The notes beneath the pieces are model-generated. The model saw only the letters and a program-made list of their open reading frames with translations, had not been told where the DNA came from and ran no database searches. DNA of 64,000 nt, from positions 1 through 64,000 of the forward strand of contig CAZEGK010000006.1 in NCBI GenBank assembly GCA_964512205.1, written 5' to 3'. Below, in pieces: positions 25,272-33,327 of the stretch. Each line of letters begins with the position of its first letter. Positions within the stretch are counted from its first letter, which is position 1. Both the position numbers and the translations under genes were made by a program. This stretch comes from SZAS-7 sp964512205. GTDB taxonomy: Bacteria > Chlamydiota > Chlamydiia > Chlamydiales > FEN-1388.

Positions 25272-25619
25272 ATGAAAGTTGACCCCACAGACATCGTAAA
25301 ACATCTTCAAGAACTGACTGATAAAATAAGCGATGAAATTAGCTCTGTCAATGACAAAGAGCTCGTCGACCTTATCCAAACGATACGACAAAAGACAAAT
25401 AAGCTCCGAAATGAAATGGAAACACAGAAGACGGGCCTTGATCCAGAGATGCAATCCCTTTTAAATAGCGAAATCATCAAGCTCAAAAAAAATGAACTGC
25501 TTACACAAGCCTTAGGGCATCACCAAAGCCTTCTTTTTGGTGCGCTTAACAAATTTGAGCATGCTTTAGGGAAATTCCAATCAAAAGTCACACCTATAGA
25601 AAAAAGCTCCACGACCTAA
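25272..25619 (+). CDS. Small helical protein, function unknown
   Basis: 115 residues, almost entirely predicted helix and coiled coil, charged, with no membrane segment or cysteine. Not recognised. AAGGAG lies 6 bases upstream of the ATG, which supports translation. It stands alone between phhB (divergent) and the methyltransferase gene 44 bases downstream. A small cytosolic adaptor or chaperone is possible from size and helicity, but not shown. Confidence 0.65.
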   Translation: MKVDPTDIVKHLQELTDKISDEISSVNDKELVDLIQTIRQKTNKLRNEMETQKTGLDPEMQSLLNSEIIKLKKNELLTQALGHHQSLLFGALNKFEHALGKFQSKVTPIEKSSTT

Positions 25620-25663
25620 TTCTATTTTGCTATAATCTGGCTTTATTGAAAGATCTATAGGCC

Positions 25664-26803
25664 ATGAAAATTGCAAAAGAGAGCTTTATTAGAGAGCAGG
25701 TAGGATCTATCGCTGCTGATCCTGAAGGATTTATCTTTGCAGCATGCAGCCCGCCGCGCGATACATTATCAGACGTTCGCCGCGTAAGAATGCGGCCTGT
25801 AAAGATAAAGGGTGAGCTTTGTGTGCAGGTAACATCATATACCAAAACGCAAAGTTTTACCCATAATGTGCCGCTTCATGAGCTTTTAGCTGAATTTACA
25901 AAAGCACTTAGTATGTTTGGGCAGCTTTTGATCCATTATGTACAAAATGAAATTCACGCCCATATTGAAGAGGAAAAGGTCTCTTATAAAGTAACATCAC
26001 ATAAGAAGGTCTATCTCCAAAAGCTTACACACAATAGAGAAAAGAACTATCAACTTGCAGAAAATGAGCCCTCTAAGCTTCTGCAAGCTCTTGGAATACA
26101 ATCTAAAGAAGGAAAGATACAAGCTGCAAAGTTTGACAAGTTCAAGCAAATTAATCGCTTTTTAGAACTTGTAGAAGATGTGAAGAGCTATTTTTCAGAG
26201 AAACCGACAATCGTAGATTTTGGCTGCGGCAAGGCCTACCTTACTTTTGCGCTCTTTAGCAAATATCCAGATGCAACCTTCTATGGCATCGATGCAAGGC
26301 AAGATGTGATAGATTCCTGCAGACGCTTAGCTACTTCAATAGAGGCAAAAAACCTCCATTTTGAACAAAAGCGAATAGATGAGTTTTCCTATGATGGCAA
26401 AATAGATCTCGTCGTCGCCCTCCATGCCTGTGACACTGCAACAGATGCAGCCCTTAAAAAAGCCCTATTGATGAAAGCACAGGTTATACTCCTTGCCCCA
26501 TGCTGCCAACATGAAGTCGCTCAGATGATACCTAAAGAAGCAATGCCTCTTCTTTTAGAGCATGGCCTTTTGAAAGAGCGCTTTTCTGCTCTTGTCACAG
26601 ATGCACTCCGCGCAGAAGCACTCAAGCAGTATGGCTACGATGTAGACCTTATCGAATTTATTGATCCAGAACATACCCCAAAAAATCTCCTCATCAGAGC
26701 AACGCGAAAAAAAAATCCTGCCCCAGCTGATTGGAGAGCCTTTAACGAATTACAAACACGTTTCGGATTAAAGAATAGTGTTGTTGGAAATTTAAACCAC
26801 TGA
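25664..26803 (+). CDS. SAM-dependent methyltransferase (METTL25/TRM13-like type)
   Basis: 379 residues. The N-terminal ~150 residues are unassigned. The C-terminal class I methyltransferase domain has FDKFKQINRFLELV, motif I IVDFGCGKAYLTFAL, FYGIDAR, ALHACDTATDAALKKAL and APCCQHEVA, a pattern shared with the Methyltransf_32 group. The substrate is unknown; RNA or protein are possible. A TATAAT lies at 25631-25636, 28 bases before the ATG. The last codons and the TGA stop lie inside the left arm of an intergenic inverted repeat. Confidence 0.8.
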   Translation: MKIAKESFIREQVGSIAADPEGFIFAACSPPRDTLSDVRRVRMRPVKIKGELCVQVTSYTKTQSFTHNVPLHELLAEFTKALSMFGQLLIHYVQNEIHAHIEEEKVSYKVTSHKKVYLQKLTHNREKNYQLAENEPSKLLQALGIQSKEGKIQAAKFDKFKQINRFLELVEDVKSYFSEKPTIVDFGCGKAYLTFALFSKYPDATFYGIDARQDVIDSCRRLATSIEAKNLHFEQKRIDEFSYDGKIDLVVALHACDTATDAALKKALLMKAQVILLAPCCQHEVAQMIPKEAMPLLLEHGLLKERFSALVTDALRAEALKQYGYDVDLIEFIDPEHTPKNLLIRATRKKNPAPADWRAFNELQTRFGLKNSVVGNLNH

Positions 26804-26930
26804 GGCACTGAGCTCACAGAGGTGGCTGAGAACAGTGAGTAGAAATGTGTTACCTATGTGGGTGAACTGGACCACTGGACCCTCTCTGTTCTCACTCTTC
26901 TCAGTGTGCTCAGTGTCTCTGTGGTAAATT
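26789..26930. repeat. Inverted repeat, family A copy 3
   Basis: Left arm starts AATTTAAACCAC and right arm ends GTGGTAAATT, with internal units GAGGCACTGAG and CTCAGTGTGCTCAGTGTCTC. The left arm overlaps the last 15 bases of the methyltransferase gene and supplies its stop codon. The right arm ends 1 base before the stop of the convergent ExoD-like gene. This is the longest copy, with a partly unpaired middle. Confidence 0.85.
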
Positions 26931-26931
26931 T

Positions 26932-27483
26932 TTACGAGACACATCCAAGTAGGAATAAGAGATAGCCTGCAACGCTGAGATAGCCATCATCGGTAAAGGA
27001 GCCAAGCGAAATTGTGCCTAGCGATAGTACTGAAAGAAGGTTTGTATGTGGGCTCTGAATAAAGCCAACCTGAAAAGCTGCTATGATCAAGATTATGGGG
27101 CTTAGCTTCTTGAAGAGTGTGCGATACTGCTCATAGAAGGGCGCTTCTGGAATGAGCCTTTTTAACTGCTCAAGTAGCTTTTTTACAAAGGAAGTGACTT
27201 GTTTTAAGAAAGGGGAGGGGAGTTTTGTGGCTTTTAGGCCATCAAAAAGCCATACCCGTTCGTCAAATAGCTGAAGCATCGAAAGGGCCATAATAAGAAA
27301 GCAGAGCGGAAGCGAAATCCACATAGTTCCAAATATAAAAAGCGGAAGCGACAGTATGAAGGTCAAAAACGCACAAAGCGAGGAACCGTAGAGCTGGCTT
27401 ATCTCAAAGAGCGTAACTTCAGGATATCTATCGGTATAGAGCAAAAGCTCTTTTGTCTTTTCTAAAAAGCTGAGTCGTTTCAT
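26932..27483 (-). CDS. ExoD-like membrane protein
   Basis: 183 residues. A cytosolic N-terminus (~1-30) is followed by hydrophobic pairs (~33-70) and two more segments near the C-terminus (~128-182). The length and the block LPLFIFGTMWISLPLCFLIM fit the ExoD family, first described in rhizobial exopolysaccharide synthesis; the match is loose. AAGGA precedes the start. The next upstream gene, on the same strand, is 23 bases away. Confidence 0.5.
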   Translation of the reverse strand: MKRLSFLEKTKELLLYTDRYPEVTLFEISQLYGSSLCAFLTFILSLPLFIFGTMWISLPLCFLIMALSMLQLFDERVWLFDGLKATKLPSPFLKQVTSFVKKLLEQLKRLIPEAPFYEQYRTLFKKLSPIILIIAAFQVGFIQSPHTNLLSVLSLGTISLGSFTDDGYLSVAGYLLFLLGCVS

Positions 27484-27506
27484 AATGTCCTTGTTCTATC
27501 CTAACT

Positions 27507-27989
27507 CTACCATTTTTTACAAGAGTCTTGGAGAAAATCTCCTACAAAAAAAGTGGCGGCAGGAAGCGCTACAGCTACGACAGCGTCTGCAAATGGTGAT
27601 AGGGGCGTAATAGTTCTCACTGCTGCCGTAAGAGGACGAGTAGCTTCAAGCATCACAAATGTGCAAAAGTATGCCTTGACAATAGTTCCTACAACTAAGC
27701 CTACAGGATTTCCTGAGGGCCCTTCAATTCGTAGCGGTTCTCGCTCGAAGAGTGTAAAGGTAAAAAGCTCTGTCACAGAATTTATGCTCTCTTTAACAAG
27801 ATGTGCAGACACATGGGCAAGTTCCCTGGTTGCAGTAACAGAAAAAATAAGTCCTGCGTGAGATGCGATAAAAGTGTCTTTTGCTACTTGGTAGACAACA
27901 AGCTCGAGGCTATTTCTAAAATTCTCTAACGCAAAGAAGGTATATCCATTTGTTACGACAAAGTCGACACTCTTGCTAATCACATTCAT
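27507..27989 (-). CDS. Hydrophobic protein, function unknown
   Basis: 160 residues, not recognised. It has hydrophobic stretches near ~95-115 and ~130-152 and an RPLTAAVRTITPLSPF segment resembling RPLTAALFTGT in the protein at 13249-13665. GAGGAT lies upstream of the ATG. It is followed after 23 bases by the ExoD-like gene and may share its transcript. Confidence 0.6.
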   Translation of the reverse strand: MNVISKSVDFVVTNGYTFFALENFRNSLELVVYQVAKDTFIASHAGLIFSVTATRELAHVSAHLVKESINSVTELFTFTLFEREPLRIEGPSGNPVGLVVGTIVKAYFCTFVMLEATRPLTAAVRTITPLSPFADAVVAVALPAATFFVGDFLQDSCKKW

Positions 27990-28039
27990 ATAATCCTCAT
28001 CAAAAAAATGAGAAATAGCAGGAATGTATAAATTTCACA

Positions 28040-29845
28040 TTAAGATTTTTGTGAAAACTCTTGTTTGATTTCTTCAATCTTTTGCGAGGCAACTTCAAGC
28101 TCAGAAAAGAGCCTGTCGATTTCGTCAGAATGTTCTTTTATCTGCTTTGAAAGATCGCCGATAAGAAGGCTTTTTCCTTGCTGGATAGCATCAAGCAGCT
28201 TTTTGTTATTTTCTTCGACCTTTTTTTCTAGATCAATGATTTTCTTTTCGAGCTCTTCTGCCTGTTTTTGATGTGGCTTTAATGCTTTTGATCGCTCTTG
28301 GACTAGGTCTGCTCGCTGTCTTCTTGTTTCTTTTTGAGACTGTTCCTTCTTAGGGGATGCCCTTTCTTCTTCGCTCCATCCTCCCTTTTCCAAAAATTCA
28401 AGATAGCCACCCCAAAAGTGGTTTTGTGTGCTATTTTGAAAGACGACAAGCTTTGTAGCAAGCCTCTCAAGGACAAGTTCGCTGTGAGTGACGATGCAAA
28501 CGGCTCCTTCAAATTCATCAAGGGCGTCCATAAAGGCTTCCATAGACTCTACATCAAGGTGGTTTGTAGGTTCATCTAAAAGAAGAAGGTGGCATGGTCT
28601 TGCAAGAAGCTTTCCCAGGACAACGCGGCTTCTTTCGCCCCCAGAAAGGACACCGATCTTTTTTTCGGCTCTTGCCTGTGTAAACATCATCTTGCCGCAG
28701 ATAGAACGTATTTCTTCGACTGTAAGATCTGGATTCACGCACCTGATCTCATCTTCGACGCTATTTTCCTTGTGGAGGCGCTCGATGTGGCTTTGACCAA
28801 AATAGCCTATATCTATCCCTTGGGTGCGTATGATTTGTCCCGCTTGGGGGACTAAATCTCCAGAGAGGAGCTTGAGCAATGTGGATTTGCCTTTACCATT
28901 TTGGCCTATAATGCCAAGACGAGCATCTTTTTCGATTTCTAACGAGAAATTGGTTATGAGGGGAGTCGTGTAGCCAAAACCTATATCATCTGCTTTTACA
29001 AGTATTTTAGAGTTCGTTTTTGCAGCAGGAAAGGTAAACTGCAGGTCTTCGATCTGACAGAGTGCTTCAAGAGAGGGCATGCGCTTTATGGCTTTTGCAC
29101 GAGACTGCGCTTGAGCCGCTTTTGTATTCTTTGCACCAAATCTGTCGATAAAGGACTGAAGGTGTGCCTTTTTTTTATCTAATGCCTGCCTTGTCTTCTC
29201 ATGCACTTCTTCTTCAGCAGCTATCTGGGTAAATAATTTCTCAGTGCCGCCTTCTACTTTTTTTAGCTTTTTTCTGTGGATCGCCATAGTGTGCGTAGAT
29301 ACTTCATCAAGAAATAATCTATCGTGGGAAACCACAATGCACTCTCCCTGCCAGCTCCGTAGATATTTTGAAAGCCAGCGAATAGACAATATGTCTAGGT
29401 AGTTTGTAGGCTCGTCGAGAAGGAGGCAATCAGGTTCTGATAAAAGAAGCTTTGCAAGGTGAAGCCGCAGGTGGTAGCCGCCAGAGAAAAGGGAAGGTGA
29501 TTTAGCCATGTCAGCTTCAGTAAAGCCTAGGCCAAAAAGGATGCTTTCGGCTTTGTAGATTTTATCTTGTTCTTCTTGTTTTAGGCCAAGACATGCCTCA
29601 TCGAGCACAGTTTCTTTGGTAAAATGTATATGCTGTGAAAGGTGGCCAACTTTATAGCCTTTAGGAACTGTTATAGAACCAGAATCTGCTTCTTCTTTGC
29701 CGGTGATAAGGCGAAAGAGTGTGGTTTTTCCGGCGCCGTTTCTGCCAACTAAGGCTACTCGCTCCCTTTTTCCTAGCACAAAGCTTATGGAATCCAGTAT
29801 GGAGTCAGAGCCATATACTTTACTTACTGCATCAAATTGAATCAT
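28040..29845 (-). CDS. ABC-F family ATP-binding protein
   Basis: 601 residues with two ABC ATPase domains and no membrane segment. Domain 1: Walker A GRNGAGKTT, SLFSGGYHLRLHLAKLL, LLLDEPTNYLD. A charged linker (~235-290) separates domain 2: GQNGKGKSTLL, LSGGERSRVVLGKLL, LLLDEPTNHLD. A C-terminal coiled coil (~530-600) resembles Uup/YheS members. ABC-F proteins act on the ribosome. There is no Shine-Dalgarno; a TATACT (29857 to 29852, minus strand) ends 6 bases before the ATG, so the transcript could be leaderless. Confidence 0.92.
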   Translation of the reverse strand: MIQFDAVSKVYGSDSILDSISFVLGKRERVALVGRNGAGKTTLFRLITGKEEADSGSITVPKGYKVGHLSQHIHFTKETVLDEACLGLKQEEQDKIYKAESILFGLGFTEADMAKSPSLFSGGYHLRLHLAKLLLSEPDCLLLDEPTNYLDILSIRWLSKYLRSWQGECIVVSHDRLFLDEVSTHTMAIHRKKLKKVEGGTEKLFTQIAAEEEVHEKTRQALDKKKAHLQSFIDRFGAKNTKAAQAQSRAKAIKRMPSLEALCQIEDLQFTFPAAKTNSKILVKADDIGFGYTTPLITNFSLEIEKDARLGIIGQNGKGKSTLLKLLSGDLVPQAGQIIRTQGIDIGYFGQSHIERLHKENSVEDEIRCVNPDLTVEEIRSICGKMMFTQARAEKKIGVLSGGERSRVVLGKLLARPCHLLLLDEPTNHLDVESMEAFMDALDEFEGAVCIVTHSELVLERLATKLVVFQNSTQNHFWGGYLEFLEKGGWSEEERASPKKEQSQKETRRQRADLVQERSKALKPHQKQAEELEKKIIDLEKKVEENNKKLLDAIQQGKSLLIGDLSKQIKEHSDEIDRLFSELEVASQKIEEIKQEFSQKS

Positions 29846-29868
29846 GCAGCAAGTATAGCTAAAAAAGG

Positions 29869-30555
29869 CTATTCCTTGCGATGAGTCTCGTTATCAAAGC
29901 GTTTATCGATCTTTTTTTGATCGTCTTCGATGGTTTCTTTTTTGCTTTCGAGCTGTTGATTAAGCCGATCGCGCTCTTTTTTCTCTTCACTTGCTTGCTG
30001 AAGAAAGGCTGCTAAGCTAGAGGTTGCCGCACCTTTTTTCTCTGTGCTTTCCTTTGCTTTTGTCGCTGTTTTGCTGGCATCTTTTGCTTTTTTACTTGTT
30101 TTCACGTTGTGCCTTTGTGGGTTATTAGTTTTTTGATGGGGAATATAGGTCTCTTTTATACGCTTATTCTCGGGGCCTTTTTGAGAAGCTAAAGCGGTTG
30201 CCTTTTCCTCAATGTATTCGCTACGCGCAACAGCTAAACGCTTTTCCGTCGCTTCGGTATCCAATTTCTCAATTTTCTTGATATCAACAACTTTTCTACT
30301 CGCATATGTCTTGGTAATTTCATCGGTAAGATCAGTGCTTTTAGGGTGAATTTTTACTCTTTCTGAAACAAGTGGTGCCGGCGGTGCTGGCGGAATCTCA
30401 AAGAACTCCCGAAAGATGGCATCTACGTCCTTAGCTTCGGGATCTTTGGCGGTAAGGTTTTTAATCTCATGATGCTCATATTTTAATGCTTTAGTAATCT
30501 TATTATTACCTGGAGCGAAAAATTGATTATCTTTTGGCTGATCTATTTTAACCAT
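29869..30555 (-). CDS. Charged low-complexity protein, putative effector
   Basis: 228 residues, highly charged and probably disordered or helical, with no membrane segment. A proline stretch EIPPAPPAPLV lies at ~53-63, a Lys/Ala/Thr-rich region at ~145-185, and a coiled coil at ~195-225. AAAGGTG precedes the ATG. Not recognised. It diverges from the 441-residue gene. Proline motif, charge and context resemble bacterial effectors, but there is no functional evidence. Confidence 0.6.
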   Translation of the reverse strand: MVKIDQPKDNQFFAPGNNKITKALKYEHHEIKNLTAKDPEAKDVDAIFREFFEIPPAPPAPLVSERVKIHPKSTDLTDEITKTYASRKVVDIKKIEKLDTEATEKRLAVARSEYIEEKATALASQKGPENKRIKETYIPHQKTNNPQRHNVKTSKKAKDASKTATKAKESTEKKGAATSSLAAFLQQASEEKKERDRLNQQLESKKETIEDDQKKIDKRFDNETHRKE

Positions 30556-30614
30556 TATTCACCTTTTTCTTCTTTATTATATAAATTAGTTTAAATTTCT
30601 ACATTAAATATGAA

Positions 30615-30643
30615 TTTACCTTTGAAAATAGGTCTGATATACT
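30615..30643 (+). promoter_or_regulatory. Promoter of the 441-residue gene
   Basis: TTTACC (30615-30620), a 17-base spacer and TATACT (30638-30643) fit a housekeeping-sigma promoter. A start near 30650 would give a ~50-base leader ending at AAAGGTG and the ATG at 30700. Confidence 0.55.
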
Positions 30644-30699
30644 TGTAATTTGTTGGTTTTCAATTGATTAATTAAATAAGCAAACTAAAGGTGGGTCAG

Positions 30700-32025
30700 A
30701 TGATTGGAAGTGGAGTAGGAGCAAGTTCTGCAATCGGTTCTAACTCATTGATTGTTAATGATGAATCTGCGATGAATATTGAACAAGCTCTTCGTTCTAG
30801 CACATCGCATGAGGATAGACAAAGCCTCCTCAGCAATGCAAAATGCTTTCTTGAAGGAAGAAAGCTTGGACCATATGACGTATCCGACGTGATATACGCT
30901 CTTGCTCCAATAGATAAGGATCTTCGTAAAGAGTTGGTAGAGCAGGCAAAGGCACTCTGTCATGATATTGAAAGTGTAACATACTGCTGTTCAATACTTT
31001 CTGAAGTTGGATTTATTGACCAGGCGGAGCGCTCTCACATACTCTTACTTGCAATGCCGCTTGTAAAACGCTTTTCAGATCCATCTATACGATCAAACAT
31101 TTTATCTCTCATCAGATGGGTACCAAAAGAGGTGCGGGAAAAAGTTGTAGGAGAAGTGCCATCACAATATCCGGACTACAGCTGGGGATCAATTGTCAAT
31201 ATGATCCAGCTTCATGTGGCAAGAATCTATGCCCAGCCAGTACTGCCTTTAGAGAAGCTACAGATTCAAAAAGTGAAAAAATCAGCACATCAAGAGCCTA
31301 TAAGCCTTCTTCATTCACTTGTTGTAAAAAGAAAAATGCAAAAAGTGGTAAAAACTATAGAACAAACAAAACTTCAAGGGCTAACAAGTGAGGAGTTTTA
31401 TTTTTTAGCCAATCGATCAATAGGACTTCGTTTTTCAGAGCAAGCAGATAAAGAATTTATTCATGGCTTAGATGGTGATGCTGTTTCGCTTTCAGGATAT
31501 CCTTTAGCCCAATCTCAATTTATTCGTGGACGTCGTAGCTCATTTGAGTGGCAAAACTTTATCACGACATCAGATGATCCCGCAGAAGGGGCTAAAGTAC
31601 TTGAAGAAAGAATTCAGCAAACTATTCTGAAGTTTTTGGGAAATGGCTTTCCAAATTATGGAAAAGAGGTAAAAACCTGCGATTATCTAGAACTTCTAGA
31701 GCTTAGAAATAGCGCGAAATTTTTGCTTGCCAATTTTAAGGATGCCGATATGCCATATGATATAGGCGCCTATTATGGACTTGGCAAATGCGGCAAACAA
31801 AGACTTGGTTCAACAAGCGATAAAAAAGGACAAGGCCGACTTATCAAATGTATTATGCTAGACGATGGTTTCTTTAGAAACAGTGCCATTAGCAAAGAAG
31901 AGCGTGAACTGCCGATAGATCAGACCTTTAGAAAAATAATGCTGCTTGCTGCTCAAAACATTCAGATGCAGGTCATTATGCAAATCCGCAAAATGTATCT
32001 ACTAGCCAAGGTCTTTCCTGACTAG
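30700..32025 (+). CDS. Hypothetical protein, function unknown
   Basis: 441 residues from ATG 30700, preceded by AAAGGTGGG; the upstream in-frame GTG is part of that Shine-Dalgarno. The first ~190 residues look alpha-helical and repeat-like. The C-terminal ~200 residues are a mixed globular region with SLSGYPLAQSQFIRGR and IGAYYGLGKCGKQRLG. No family recognised. It starts a plus-strand group of three unknown genes and has a recognisable promoter. Confidence 0.7.
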   Translation: MIGSGVGASSAIGSNSLIVNDESAMNIEQALRSSTSHEDRQSLLSNAKCFLEGRKLGPYDVSDVIYALAPIDKDLRKELVEQAKALCHDIESVTYCCSILSEVGFIDQAERSHILLLAMPLVKRFSDPSIRSNILSLIRWVPKEVREKVVGEVPSQYPDYSWGSIVNMIQLHVARIYAQPVLPLEKLQIQKVKKSAHQEPISLLHSLVVKRKMQKVVKTIEQTKLQGLTSEEFYFLANRSIGLRFSEQADKEFIHGLDGDAVSLSGYPLAQSQFIRGRRSSFEWQNFITTSDDPAEGAKVLEERIQQTILKFLGNGFPNYGKEVKTCDYLELLELRNSAKFLLANFKDADMPYDIGAYYGLGKCGKQRLGSTSDKKGQGRLIKCIMLDDGFFRNSAISKEERELPIDQTFRKIMLLAAQNIQMQVIMQIRKMYLLAKVFPD

Positions 32026-32150
32026 AAATGGGTAGATACCCCTAAATGCAACATAACATCAATTATCAGACGTTGTCTCGGTATAAATAATTAAATTTAA
32101 TATTTAATAATCGTGCGGTATAATAGGGCTGGATAACCAAGGAGTTCTCT

Positions 32151-32627
32151 ATGAACGTGTCTGGTTCTATGGGTTCAATACCCCATCATCGCTCATTTAC
32201 TGTGGGTAAGAAGGGCGAGCTGCTCTTTGAAGGCAAATCCCCGAAGGAAGTGCGAGAAATTTCCCCAAGGGGCTCCATGAAAAGAGAAGGAATTGAGACT
32301 CTTGCTCGTGTGCTTAACGATCTCTATGAGAAAGAGCCAAGTCGAGTACTCGATGCAGAAATAACAACGGGTGGCAAAAGCCGCCGCATTCAAGTTGTAA
32401 TTGAAAAAGAAAATATAACCAAAGAAGTTCTAAATAACGCAAAACTTTCATTTACCCTTCGTAAAGGCACTGGACTTTCAGCCAAAGAAATTGTGCAAAC
32501 CAATGATGGAAATTTTGAAATAATTTTTGAGGCCAAGGCGCATCCTGATCGTGAGATTAGGGAAAGCTTTACAGCAGATGAAATACGAGAGCTTGCAAAA
32601 GTATGGGAAAAGCATTTAAAAAAATAG
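32151..32627 (+). CDS. Hypothetical protein, function unknown
   Basis: 158 residues, soluble and charged. Not recognised. AAGGAG (32139-32144) lies 6 bases upstream of the ATG, and TATAAT at 32119-32124 could be its -10. It is followed after 10 bases by the 215-residue gene, so the two are probably cotranscribed and end at the hairpin at 33292. Confidence 0.7.
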   Translation: MNVSGSMGSIPHHRSFTVGKKGELLFEGKSPKEVREISPRGSMKREGIETLARVLNDLYEKEPSRVLDAEITTGGKSRRIQVVIEKENITKEVLNNAKLSFTLRKGTGLSAKEIVQTNDGNFEIIFEAKAHPDREIRESFTADEIRELAKVWEKHLKK

Positions 32628-32637
32628 TGAGGTATAT

Positions 32638-33285
32638 ATGAAGTTAGATTCATCAGTAAATAGGTTTGTTGAAAATCCTAACCAATTCCTACTTAAGGTA
32701 GAAACAAAAGGAAGCGAGCGTATTGTTAAAGCTGAAGAAAAAGGGGTTTGGACCTGGATTAAGGCTCACCTCCCCTCCTTTCTATTTGGAGATTATAACT
32801 TAAAGCGCGTTATCCAAACCATGGGCCAGGTAACTGATCCAAGGCTTATCAGTTCACTAAATATAGTTATTAAAAAATATAACGATATTCACGCGGTTCC
32901 AGAAGTTGTTACCGACCGGAAAGAGCCTACTGGCTGCTGGTTTGGGCCGGAAAGAGCTGCACCCATTCAGCAACATGCTCATGTTGCAGTTGTTCAAGAT
33001 GAACAAAATCCTCAAGTAGCTGTAAAACTGCCACTTGATGATATTTTAAATAGAGCTCGCGAGCGATTTGTCGCTAATCCAGACGAAAATGCTATAGTTA
33101 GTGAAGTGGAAAAATATTTTCAAGGGTATGATCCTGCAAATCAGGGAGTTTTTGTCATCAGACTTGAAAAGCCTCAAGATAATCGCGGCCTTTCTGGAAT
33201 TGATGTGGAAAAAATGGAAATTACACATCAAGCAAAAGATTTTCTCCTAACTAATAAGTTTCCGGGAATCAATATATTGCAATAA
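32638..33285 (+). CDS. Hypothetical protein with effector-type N-terminal segment
   Basis: 215 residues, soluble. Residues ~18-62 (LLKVETKG ... FLFGDYNLKRVIQTM) resemble residues ~28-72 of the RasGAP-like protein (VLRVATKDG ... LFGKSEYNLHNVLSVI). The central part has a Cys-Trp pair (TGCWFGPE), and the rest is unassigned. It lies 10 bases after the 158-residue gene and is followed by a strong hairpin 6 bases past the stop. Confidence 0.65.
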   Translation: MKLDSSVNRFVENPNQFLLKVETKGSERIVKAEEKGVWTWIKAHLPSFLFGDYNLKRVIQTMGQVTDPRLISSLNIVIKKYNDIHAVPEVVTDRKEPTGCWFGPERAAPIQQHAHVAVVQDEQNPQVAVKLPLDDILNRARERFVANPDENAIVSEVEKYFQGYDPANQGVFVIRLEKPQDNRGLSGIDVEKMEITHQAKDFLLTNKFPGINILQ

Positions 33286-33291
33286 CATTTT

Positions 33292-33323
33292 CAAAAGAGC
33301 TCACGTACCCGTGAGCTCTTTTG
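33292..33323. terminator. Bidirectional rho-independent terminator
   Basis: CAAAAGAGCTCACG (33292-33305) pairs perfectly with CGTGAGCTCTTTTG (33310-33323) around a 4-base loop. A-tracts on the left and T-tracts on the right serve both the plus-strand gene ending at 33285 and the minus-strand gene ending at 33328. Confidence 0.85.
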
Positions 33324-33327
33324 ATTG

